Source: Povalibacter uvarum
GTDB lineage: Bacteria; Pseudomonadota; Gammaproteobacteria; Steroidobacterales; Steroidobacteraceae
DNA length: 64,000 bases
Assembly (NCBI RefSeq): GCF_014202975.1
Contig: NZ_JACHHZ010000004.1
Span: forward strand, 186,001 to 250,000
Direction: 5' to 3'
A program made the translations under genes and the position numbers. Positions 53,921 through 61,812 of the stretch are shown here, one piece after another (the first letter of the stretch is position 1; each line of letters starts with the position of its first letter). The notes beneath the pieces were generated by a model. That model was given only the letters and a program-made list of their open reading frames with translations. It had not been told where the DNA came from and ran no database searches.

Positions 53921-56900
53921 GTGCTAACCAGAATCCTCTCCGGACTCCTGCTCGCATTCGCATCGCTCACTGCGTATCAGGTCGCGGCACAGGTGCCCGA
54001 CGTTCGCATCAGCGAAATCCACTACGACAACACCGGTACCGACAGCGGCGAAGCGATCGAGATCTCCGGTCCCGCCGGTACCGACGTCACTGGCTGGCAA
54101 GTCGTTCTCTATAACGGCAACGGCGGAGTGACGTACGACACGCGCGCGCTGAGCGGTCCGATCTCCGCAACGTGCAACTCGCGCGGCGTGGTCGTCCTCA
54201 ACTACGCGACCAACGGCATTCAGAACGGTGGTACGGGAGCGACCGATACGAGTTCGCCGGACGCGGTCGCACTCGTCGATGCGACGGGCGCGGTCGTCGA
54301 GTTCCTTTCTTATGAAGGCGTCATCGCCGCGACCAATGGACCTGCAACAGGGTTGGTCTCCACCGACATCGGCGTTCGCGAGCTCGGCACCGAGCCCGTC
54401 GGACTCTCGCTCTCCCGCAATGCTTCCGGTGTGTGGGCCGGTCCCGCAGCGTCCACCTTCGGCGCGTGCAACGACGATGGCACCGTTGAACCGCCCGCCG
54501 AAGTTGCCACCGTCAGTGTTGCGCCGGTCAGCGGTTCGGTGATCGTTGGCGCGACGTTCGCGTTTACCGCGACCGCGCTCGATGCTGAAGGCGGCGTTGT
54601 TCCCGGAACGACATTCACGTGGGTCACCTCGGATGCCACCGTCGCGACTGTCTCGGCGACCGGCGTCGCGACTGGCGTGGTCCAAGGCTCGGTCACGATC
54701 ACTGCGACTGCCCCCAACGGCATTGCTGGCACGGCAGCGCTGCAAGTGAATCCGCCGCCGACCGGCACATCCGACATCCGGATCAACGAGATTCACTACG
54801 ACAACGTCGGCACTGACGCCGGCGAATCAATCGAGATCGAAGGCCCGGCGGGCGCAAGCATCGCGGGTTACAGCATCGTGCTCTACAACGGCAACGGCGG
54901 CGCTTCCTACAACACGACGACATTGAGCGGGGCGCTTCCGGCAACTTGCGATGATCGCGGCGTCTTCGTCGTGACGTATCCGCAGGACGGCTTGCAGAAC
55001 GGCAGCCCCGACGGCATCGCGCTGGTTGACGCAACGGGCGCAGTCGTCGAGTTCCTTTCCTACGAAGGCGCCTTCCCGGCGACGAACGGCCCCGCGGCCG
55101 GCATGACGTCGACCGACATCGTCGCAAGTCAGACCAATGCGCCGATCGGTCAGTCGCTGCAGCGAAATGCCGCGAACCAGTGGCAGCCCGCAGCCTCGAC
55201 GTTCGGTGCGTGCATCGGCAATGGCGGTCCGCCTCCCGGCAACACGATCAGTTTTTCCGGACGTAATCCCGGCGATCCCGCGCTGCCAGTGGGCTTCGAG
55301 GATCAGCTCTTTGCAACAGTGCGCGATGGCAACAACGTCGTTGTGCCGACGACGATCACCTGGACTTCGGAGACACCGGCGATTGCGAGCGTCGATGCGC
55401 GTGGCGTGATGAGGGCGTTGGCGGAAGGGACCGCGATCGTTCGCGCAACGGCAGCGGATGGCGTGACGACTGCAACGTACTCGCTGCCTGCTCGCGTCGC
55501 GGTTGCAGGGACGACTGCTGAATACGCTGGTAACGCAGAGTTCGGCGAACCGCAGGACGGCGACCCGAGTGACGACTTCATCGTGCGCTATCCGCAGTAC
55601 ACGGCGTCGTACAACCCGAATCGCGGTACCCCGAACTGGGTGAGCTACGATCTCGATGCGACGCACTTCGGCGCGGAAGATCGTTGCGATTGCTTCACTT
55701 CGGACCCGGCACTGCCGTCCTCCTTCACTCGTCTCAGCACCGCGGACTACACAGACTCCGGTGCCTTCCACGGCTACGGCATCGATCGCGGTCACATGGC
55801 GCGATCGTTCGATCGGACGACCGGCAGCCTCGACAACGCGGTGACCTACTACTTCACCAACATCGTGCCGCAGGCTGCGGATCAGAATCAGGGACCGTGG
55901 GCGATTCTCGAGAACGAACTCGGTGACTTCGCGCGATTCCAGGATCGTGAGGTCTACATCATCGCGGGCGTCGCGGGAAATCGCGGCACGCTGAAGAACG
56001 AAGGCCGCGTGGTGATTCCAGAGCGGACGTGGAAGGTTGCGGTGATCATGCCGCGCAATCAGGGTCTCGCGGATGTCGTCGATTACCGCGATGTGCAGGT
56101 GATCGCAGTGAACATGCCGAACGAACCCGGCATTCGCAACACTCCGTGGCAGACGTATCAGACCACGGTCGATGCGATCGAACTGCTCACGGGCTACGAC
56201 CTGCTCGCGCTGCTCCCGGATGACGTCGAGATCGCCGTCGAGAGCAACACGCAGCCGCCGATCGGGAACGTTGCCGGGCCCTCGACATCTTCCGAGGGCG
56301 ATGCAATTGCATTCACTGCGGCCGGTTCGCTCGACCCCAACGGCAGCATCGTGAGCTATGAGTGGAGCTTCGGCGACGGCGTGACGGCGAGCGGCTCGGA
56401 TGTCACGCATACGTTCGCTCAGAGCGGGTCATACACGGTCAGCGTGCTGCTCACCGATAACGATGGCCTGACGACGACGGTTTCCGCATCCATCACGGTG
56501 AACAACATTGCGCCGACCGTGAATGACTTTGCCGGCGCGACGCTGGTGGCGGGCGAGACTTACAGCGTCAATGGCTCATTCACCGATCCGGGCGCGGATT
56601 CGTGGACGGCGACCATCGATTGGGGTGACGGAAGCCCGTCGCTGCAGACACAGCTTGCGGCGCGGACGTTCAGCGGTTCGCATGTGTATTCGACCGCGGG
56701 TGTTTATACGGTGACGGTAACGATCTCGGACGGTGAGGGTTCATCGTCACGCACGCAGACGGTGACAGTGACCGAGCAAGTACCGTCGCAGCTCACGGCG
56801 GCTAAGGCGCTGATCGATGAGCTTGTCGCTGCAGGCAAGATCGCGAACGCCGCCGGAGCTTCTCTCAAGGCGCAACTGACGCTGGCCGAACGCCTGCTGG

Positions 56901-57046
56901 CGAACGGCAACACGAAGCTCGCCGTCGTGACGTTGCGTGCGGTGCTCGTGCAGATCGATGTGCTCGTCCTGCTCACGCCGCTGCAGGCGTCGGATGTAAC
57001 GGCGCTGAAGGCGGCGATCAGGCAAGTGATTTCGGCAGCGGGGTGA
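53921..57046 (+). CDS. Large secreted multidomain DNA/RNA endonuclease (lamin-tail, Big, NUC1, PKD, FIMAH-like)
   Basis: 1041 aa, start GTG with GGGAG upstream; signal peptide to about residue 24. Order: lamin-tail-like domain (about 25-185, VRISEIHYDNTGTDSGEAIE), Ig-like Big domain (195-280), a second lamin-tail-like domain (about 281-438), a second Big domain (440-525), a NUC1-type nuclease core (about 555-765) with the catalytic DRGHMARS (622-629) and TNIVPQAADQNQGPW, two PKD domains (778-863, 862-947), and a C-terminal helical domain (about 958-1041, AAKALIDELVAAGKI, GNTKLAVVTLRAVL) resembling FIMAH. Probably digests extracellular nucleic acid, perhaps for nutrients. Confidence 0.88.
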   Translation: MLTRILSGLLLAFASLTAYQVAAQVPDVRISEIHYDNTGTDSGEAIEISGPAGTDVTGWQVVLYNGNGGVTYDTRALSGPISATCNSRGVVVLNYATNGIQNGGTGATDTSSPDAVALVDATGAVVEFLSYEGVIAATNGPATGLVSTDIGVRELGTEPVGLSLSRNASGVWAGPAASTFGACNDDGTVEPPAEVATVSVAPVSGSVIVGATFAFTATALDAEGGVVPGTTFTWVTSDATVATVSATGVATGVVQGSVTITATAPNGIAGTAALQVNPPPTGTSDIRINEIHYDNVGTDAGESIEIEGPAGASIAGYSIVLYNGNGGASYNTTTLSGALPATCDDRGVFVVTYPQDGLQNGSPDGIALVDATGAVVEFLSYEGAFPATNGPAAGMTSTDIVASQTNAPIGQSLQRNAANQWQPAASTFGACIGNGGPPPGNTISFSGRNPGDPALPVGFEDQLFATVRDGNNVVVPTTITWTSETPAIASVDARGVMRALAEGTAIVRATAADGVTTATYSLPARVAVAGTTAEYAGNAEFGEPQDGDPSDDFIVRYPQYTASYNPNRGTPNWVSYDLDATHFGAEDRCDCFTSDPALPSSFTRLSTADYTDSGAFHGYGIDRGHMARSFDRTTGSLDNAVTYYFTNIVPQAADQNQGPWAILENELGDFARFQDREVYIIAGVAGNRGTLKNEGRVVIPERTWKVAVIMPRNQGLADVVDYRDVQVIAVNMPNEPGIRNTPWQTYQTTVDAIELLTGYDLLALLPDDVEIAVESNTQPPIGNVAGPSTSSEGDAIAFTAAGSLDPNGSIVSYEWSFGDGVTASGSDVTHTFAQSGSYTVSVLLTDNDGLTTTVSASITVNNIAPTVNDFAGATLVAGETYSVNGSFTDPGADSWTATIDWGDGSPSLQTQLAARTFSGSHVYSTAGVYTVTVTISDGEGSSSRTQTVTVTEQVPSQLTAAKALIDELVAAGKIANAAGASLKAQLTLAERLLANGNTKLAVVTLRAVLVQIDVLVLLTPLQASDVTALKAAIRQVISAAG

Positions 57047-57059
57047 CTTGGCTAATATC

Positions 57060-57127
57060 GTCACTCCCGCGAACGCGGGAGTCCATCCGGTGAGGCCGAA
57101 TGGATTCCCGCTTTCGCGGGAATGACG
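57060..57127. repeat. dRS3-like repeat pair
   Basis: CACTCCCGCGAACGCGGGAG then TCCATCC, with an inverted copy (GGATTCCCGCTTTCGCGGGAATGACG). It fills the gap between the convergent nuclease and flavoenzyme genes, and could serve as a bidirectional terminator. Confidence 0.8.
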
Positions 57128-57132
57128 TGCCT

Positions 57133-59046
57133 TTACCCCAGCAGCTCCTTCACCGCCCGATGCGCCTGCTCGATCGCCGCATCGGTATACGCCGCCATCG
57201 CCGAATCCGAGTTCGCAATCGCAATGCGGCCGAACCGCTTTCGCCCCGCGATATTGGGCAATCGATCGGGCGGCGTGTCGCCATCGACCAGGCAGTTGTA
57301 CTCCGGTGCGTAGCCATGCGGCCAGCGATTGACGGCAATGCCTTCGATATCGCGCGCCGGATCGAATCCGCCGGCTGACAACGCACGCCCGAGCTGGTCG
57401 CGAATATTTCGTTCAAACGTTTCGAACGGCGTAGCCAACAACTCGGCGCGACCCGCCCTGTGCTGCTCACGCTCGGGCAGTCCGTACTGCGCCGGCGTCC
57501 GTACCATCCGGATGAGGATGGGTTCATCGGGCGTCGTCACCGTCCTATAGCCGCCGATCTCGACCGCTTCGTTCAGTTCGATGCTGGAGAAGTAGCCGCC
57601 GGGCGAGTCGATGCGGTGGACGCCGAGCTTGTGAAAGGCACGCCAGTTGCGAAGCGCGACGCTCGCATAGACCAGCGGTGTCTTGATCAGCTGATGGAGT
57701 GCCGCCTTCTGCGCTGCCGGCAGTTCCGGGCACAGATACGGAATCATCATGTTCCAGCACGCGAGCACGCAGTGGCTCGCTCGTGCCTTGAGGAGCTTGC
57801 CGTCGCGCGAATAGAGCGCCGCAACGCCGTTTCCTTCGTTGCGAACTCGCAGTGCCGTGCTGTTCAGGCGAATGCGGGTCCGGTTGTCCGGGCGGTCGAG
57901 CTTCGAGTAGTCCGCCGTTGCAGTAACGATGTCACGCGCATCGCGCCCGGCGATCGAGCCCGGAATCAATCTGCGAACGAGCAGCCGCGCGATCGACGCG
58001 TTGCCGTCCGGATAGTGAAAGGTGCCGGAGCCGCCGGTGTCGGCGAAGCCCGAGGGCGTGAAGCCCATTCGACGAGTCGATCCGGATTCGAGGTCGAGTC
58101 CCTGAAAGCCCGGATACCATGTGCCCCAGCAGTCGAGCGCGGAGATCGCGTCGATGCCGCAGCCCCACCACCCGTCCGTCGCATGCAGGTAGTAGGGCAG
58201 AACACCGGGGTCTGCCTTCACGATATCGAGCAGGTAGCGCTCGTAGGACATGCGCGACAGACGATCTTTCTTCTGCGCGGATGTCAGTCCAGGGAAATAG
58301 TCCTGCTCGCCATGTTCGATCCGCAGGATGTCGCGGCGTACTGCTTCGCTCAGGGGCGCTTGCGCAAGATAGGCGGCGGTTGCGGCACGATCCTCGCCCT
58401 TGCGGGCGACGAGTCGATCCGTGCCGAAAGTTTCGCGGTCGAAGAAGACGCCGGGATGCAGGCCGAGCGAGTCGTAGAAGTCGCCCTTCGTGCAACCCTC
58501 ATCCAGGGCCTTCGCGTCGACACCCAATGTTCTCATCAGGTCAGCGGCGACAGCTCCGTAGGGACGCGGACTCTCGATCATCAACGTGCCGCCGTTCATC
58601 AGGTGCGTGCGGCCATTGACGCGGAATTCGTTGCGCTTCGCGTGGCCGCCGAAGTCGTCGTGATTGTCGAGCACGAGGACACGCGCGCCGCGCGGTGCGT
58701 TGGCGTGAAAGTAGTGCGCTGCCGCGAGACCGCTGATGCCGGCACCGACGACGATGAGATCGTAAGTCTCGCGTGTGTCGATCGCTGTGGTTTCGTCCAC
58801 TCGCGACGTGTCGCGTAACAGGTGTGCGGACTCGAACGATCCCGGGTGACTGCCGCGCAATCCCATCCGCGCCGGAGGGTAGTAGCCAGCGCGATCCTGT
58901 TCCGAAAGCGACTCGGTTGCAGCGAGGAGCTCAGGCGAGAGACCGCCTGCGAGCCAGCCGCCAACACCAATCGCAGCGCCTTGCAGGAAATCGCGTCGCG
59001 CAATCACGCGATGCATGCCCAAGGTCTTGTCGGAGCGCTCTGGCAT
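57133..59046 (-). CDS. Tat-exported FAD-dependent oxidoreductase, spermidine-dehydrogenase (SpdH)-like
   Basis: 637 aa. A twin-arginine signal ARRDFLQGAAIGVGGWLAGG (from about residue 16) predicts folded export to the periplasm. The segment GYYPPARMGLRGSHPGSFES is typical of the SpdH-type family. The FAD dinucleotide fold is YDLIVVGAGISGLAAAHYF (about 94-112), with LVLDNHDDFGGHAKRNEF after it. The C-terminal RFGRIAIANSDSAMAAYTDAAIEQAHRAV is the second FAD block. Polyamine oxidation is expected from the family, not shown. Last gene of a four-gene operon, 8 bp after the TonB receptor. Confidence 0.85.
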   Translation of the reverse strand: MPERSDKTLGMHRVIARRDFLQGAAIGVGGWLAGGLSPELLAATESLSEQDRAGYYPPARMGLRGSHPGSFESAHLLRDTSRVDETTAIDTRETYDLIVVGAGISGLAAAHYFHANAPRGARVLVLDNHDDFGGHAKRNEFRVNGRTHLMNGGTLMIESPRPYGAVAADLMRTLGVDAKALDEGCTKGDFYDSLGLHPGVFFDRETFGTDRLVARKGEDRAATAAYLAQAPLSEAVRRDILRIEHGEQDYFPGLTSAQKKDRLSRMSYERYLLDIVKADPGVLPYYLHATDGWWGCGIDAISALDCWGTWYPGFQGLDLESGSTRRMGFTPSGFADTGGSGTFHYPDGNASIARLLVRRLIPGSIAGRDARDIVTATADYSKLDRPDNRTRIRLNSTALRVRNEGNGVAALYSRDGKLLKARASHCVLACWNMMIPYLCPELPAAQKAALHQLIKTPLVYASVALRNWRAFHKLGVHRIDSPGGYFSSIELNEAVEIGGYRTVTTPDEPILIRMVRTPAQYGLPEREQHRAGRAELLATPFETFERNIRDQLGRALSAGGFDPARDIEGIAVNRWPHGYAPEYNCLVDGDTPPDRLPNIAGRKRFGRIAIANSDSAMAAYTDAAIEQAHRAVKELLG

Positions 59047-59054
59047 CGTCGTCT

Positions 59055-61166
59055 TCAGAAAGTTGCGCGCACAGTCAACGAGTAGCTGAGTGGTGGACCG
59101 TACGTATTGTAGGTGTTGGTGCCGCCCAGCCGCGCGTAGTACACCTCATCGAGCAGATTCTGCACATTCAGATTGATCGACGCATGTTCGTTGACGCGAT
59201 AGCCGATGAGCGCGTTGACGACCGCGTAGCCAGGCTGCGCACGGCGCGGATCGACCGAGACTTCGCTTTGGGCATTGAAGCCCAGGCCGATCGTCAGCCC
59301 CGCGGCTCGATGCTCGTTGAATCGGCGAAGCGCCCAGAAGCGCCACGCGTGCTTCGGTTCGAGAAGATCGAACGGCCTGCCTTGCTGCGATGGTGAGGCT
59401 GTCACGTACTCATTGTCGAGTCGCGTGTATCCGGCCTGGAGCTCGAATCCTGCCCCGGGGCTGCCGGAAATCTCGACCTCCCATCCCTTCGACTCCACTT
59501 CGCCCGCATTCGTGAAGAAGCCGGGGTTCGCCGGATCCGCCATGGATCGATTGTTGTCGAGAAGACGAAAAGCGGCGGCCGACGCGCTCAGTCCGCCGTT
59601 GAAGAAATCCCCTTTGAGCCCCACCTCATACTGACCGCCCACGCGCGGCTTCAGTGAACTGCCGTCCGCGGTCCGCTGGGTGGATTGGGGAACGAAGATA
59701 TCCGCGTAACTCGCGTACGCCGAGAGTTGCCGATTGATGTCGTAGACGACGCCGGCGTACGGCGTGATCTCGTTGCGCACGCGATTTCCCTGGCGCCAGT
59801 CACTGGCGACGGCCGGCGGAATGTTGCGCGAGCGAACGTCGAAGCTGCTCATGCGCAATCCGGTTGCCAGTGTCAGGTCGTCGGTGAGGCTGAAGCGGCC
59901 GAGCGCGTAGACGCCGCTTTGTCGCGTTTCTGTCAGGCCGCCCTCGTCGTAGGGCAGATCGAAATCGGGTACCAGGTCAGGTCGACCGAATGGAACTCTG
60001 ATTTCCTCGCTGGGGCTCGTAAGCGAGATGCCACCGTACCGCGTATCGAGATTGTCCACGTTGTAGCCGATCGTGAGCGCGTGATCGCGCCCGAAGAGTT
60101 GCAGTGGACCGGAGAAGAAAAGATCGAGCGCCCCTCTCTCGTATTCGTAGTCGTATTCGCGCCGAACGTAAGGCAGCGTGTAGTCGCTGGCCCTTACGCC
60201 GTCGTACGCAAATCCATCGTGAAAGAACTGCGATTGGGTTCGGTAAGAGCCGACGAGCTTCATCGTCCAGTCGCTGCCGAGGCGCTGTGTGACTCCCAAC
60301 GTATAGTCGTCGATCTCCCAGCGGTGCTGGTTCCAGTCTGGCGCCGAGTGTGTCGACCGCGGGACGTCCAGAAGCTCTCCCGTCGCCATCGCCGGCAGCC
60401 CAATGTAAGGCGCGGTTGTCCGCGAGTGCTGCGACGTGAGCGATGCGCTAAGTGTGGTTGCCGCGGTCACGTCCCAATCGACGGTCGCATAGCCAACCGC
60501 CCGGCTGGCATGCATTACATCCACGAACTCATCTCGTTCCTGGTGCGCACCTACCAGGCGTCCACGGACGCTGTGATTCGCATTGAGCGGCCCGGTCACA
60601 TCAAGCGTCGCGCGATAGCTCTCCCAGCTGCCCGCGCTCATGCTCGCGTCAGCGGCGAATTCGTCGCGGCCGCGTTTCCTGACGAGATTCAGAACACCGC
60701 CGGGATCGCTCGATCCCTGCAGCACACCCCCGGGGCCGCGCAGTACCTCCAGGCGCTCATAGATCGCGAGGTCGAGCTGCTGATAGCCGGACAGGGAGTT
60801 GTAGGCGGGGATTCCGTCGTTCATGAGCGCCAGCGGATAGCCGCGTGACTTGTACTGGCTCTGCGACGAATCGTTCGGGATCACCGTGATGCCAGGGACG
60901 TTCGCCAGCGCATCCGCCACCGTCGTGAGTCCCTGATCTTCGATGCGCTGCTGCGTCACGATGCTGATCGAGTTCGGGATCTCACGCAGGCTCACCGGGA
61001 CCTTGCCGCCGACCGTCGCCTTGGTGAGGTAGCGTGTGCCTTCGACGGTGACCTCATCGAGAATCGTCCCCGCGCCGCGGCGCGCGCTGTCATCGGCAGC
61101 GTCGGCTGGGCACGCAGCTCCCCTTGCGAGCAGCATCATCCAGACAAAAGAGTGTCCCGGCCTCAC
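59055..61166 (-). CDS. TonB-dependent outer-membrane receptor
   Basis: 703 aa from GTG 61166, with TTG 61187 the alternative. Short signal (WMMLLARGAACPADA). The plug domain starts SLREIPNSISIVTQQRIEDQG and contains RGYPLALMNDGIPAYN and RLEVLRGPGGVLQGSSDPGGVLNLVRKR, siderophore-receptor-like. A 22-strand barrel follows, ending YSLTVRATF with the terminal Phe needed for assembly. Substrate is not evident: it lies 13 bp after a NarL-type regulator and just before an SpdH-like enzyme, so uptake of the enzyme's substrate (polyamine-type) or of an iron complex are both possible. Confidence 0.9.
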   Translation of the reverse strand: MRPGHSFVWMMLLARGAACPADAADDSARRGAGTILDEVTVEGTRYLTKATVGGKVPVSLREIPNSISIVTQQRIEDQGLTTVADALANVPGITVIPNDSSQSQYKSRGYPLALMNDGIPAYNSLSGYQQLDLAIYERLEVLRGPGGVLQGSSDPGGVLNLVRKRGRDEFAADASMSAGSWESYRATLDVTGPLNANHSVRGRLVGAHQERDEFVDVMHASRAVGYATVDWDVTAATTLSASLTSQHSRTTAPYIGLPAMATGELLDVPRSTHSAPDWNQHRWEIDDYTLGVTQRLGSDWTMKLVGSYRTQSQFFHDGFAYDGVRASDYTLPYVRREYDYEYERGALDLFFSGPLQLFGRDHALTIGYNVDNLDTRYGGISLTSPSEEIRVPFGRPDLVPDFDLPYDEGGLTETRQSGVYALGRFSLTDDLTLATGLRMSSFDVRSRNIPPAVASDWRQGNRVRNEITPYAGVVYDINRQLSAYASYADIFVPQSTQRTADGSSLKPRVGGQYEVGLKGDFFNGGLSASAAAFRLLDNNRSMADPANPGFFTNAGEVESKGWEVEISGSPGAGFELQAGYTRLDNEYVTASPSQQGRPFDLLEPKHAWRFWALRRFNEHRAAGLTIGLGFNAQSEVSVDPRRAQPGYAVVNALIGYRVNEHASINLNVQNLLDEVYYARLGGTNTYNTYGPPLSYSLTVRATF

Positions 61167-61179
61167 GTCCGCAATCCGC

Positions 61180-61809
61180 TCACCCAACGTCGAGGATGCC
61201 GCGCTTCACCGCGATCATGACTGCGTGCGTACGATCGGTTGCGCCCAGCTTCGGCAGAATGCTCTTCATGTGAGCTTTCACAGTGCCTTCCGAGATCGAG
61301 AGCTCGACCGCAATCAGCTTGTTCGAGTTGCCCGCGGCGACCAGTTGCAGCACCTGGATCTCGCGCTCGGTGAGAGCATCGTCAGCAGCATGCTCGGCGA
61401 TCTCACTCGCGATCTCAGGCGGAATGCGTCGCTTGCCTGCGTGCACCGCCCGGATGGTGTCGAGCAGATCCTTGCGCAGCATGCTCTTCAGGAGATAACC
61501 AGCCGCACCGGCTTTCAACGCACCTAGTGCGTTGACGTCGCCCTTGTATGTCGTCAGCACTACGATGCGGGCTGCGGGAAATTCACGGCGGATATGTTCG
61601 ATCGCTTCGATGCCGCTCATGTCCGGCATGCGCAGGTCCATCAACGTGACATCCGGCCGCAGGCGTCGAAAGCCATCGATGGCCTCCGCGCCGTTCGTCG
61701 CTTCGCCGACGAGCAGCATGTCCGATTCGCCTTCGATCACGGAGGCGAGGCCTTCGCGAAGCATCGGATGATCATCGACCGCCATCACGCGGATCGGTTG
61801 GGTCTGCAT
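61180..61809 (-). CDS. NarL/FixJ-family response regulator
   Basis: 209 aa. Receiver domain with VMAVDDHPMLREGL and phospho-acceptor Asp58 in LMDLRMPDMSG, conserved Thr/Lys region (VVLTTYKGDV and LLKSM), then a LuxR-type HTH (LTEREIQVLQLVAAGNSNKLIAVELSISEGTVKAHMKSI). Cognate to the sensor kinase whose stop is 3 bp upstream. It probably activates its own operon. Confidence 0.93.
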   Translation of the reverse strand: MQTQPIRVMAVDDHPMLREGLASVIEGESDMLLVGEATNGAEAIDGFRRLRPDVTLMDLRMPDMSGIEAIEHIRREFPAARIVVLTTYKGDVNALGALKAGAAGYLLKSMLRKDLLDTIRAVHAGKRRIPPEIASEIAEHAADDALTEREIQVLQLVAAGNSNKLIAVELSISEGTVKAHMKSILPKLGATDRTHAVMIAVKRGILDVG

Positions 61810-61812
61810 CGT

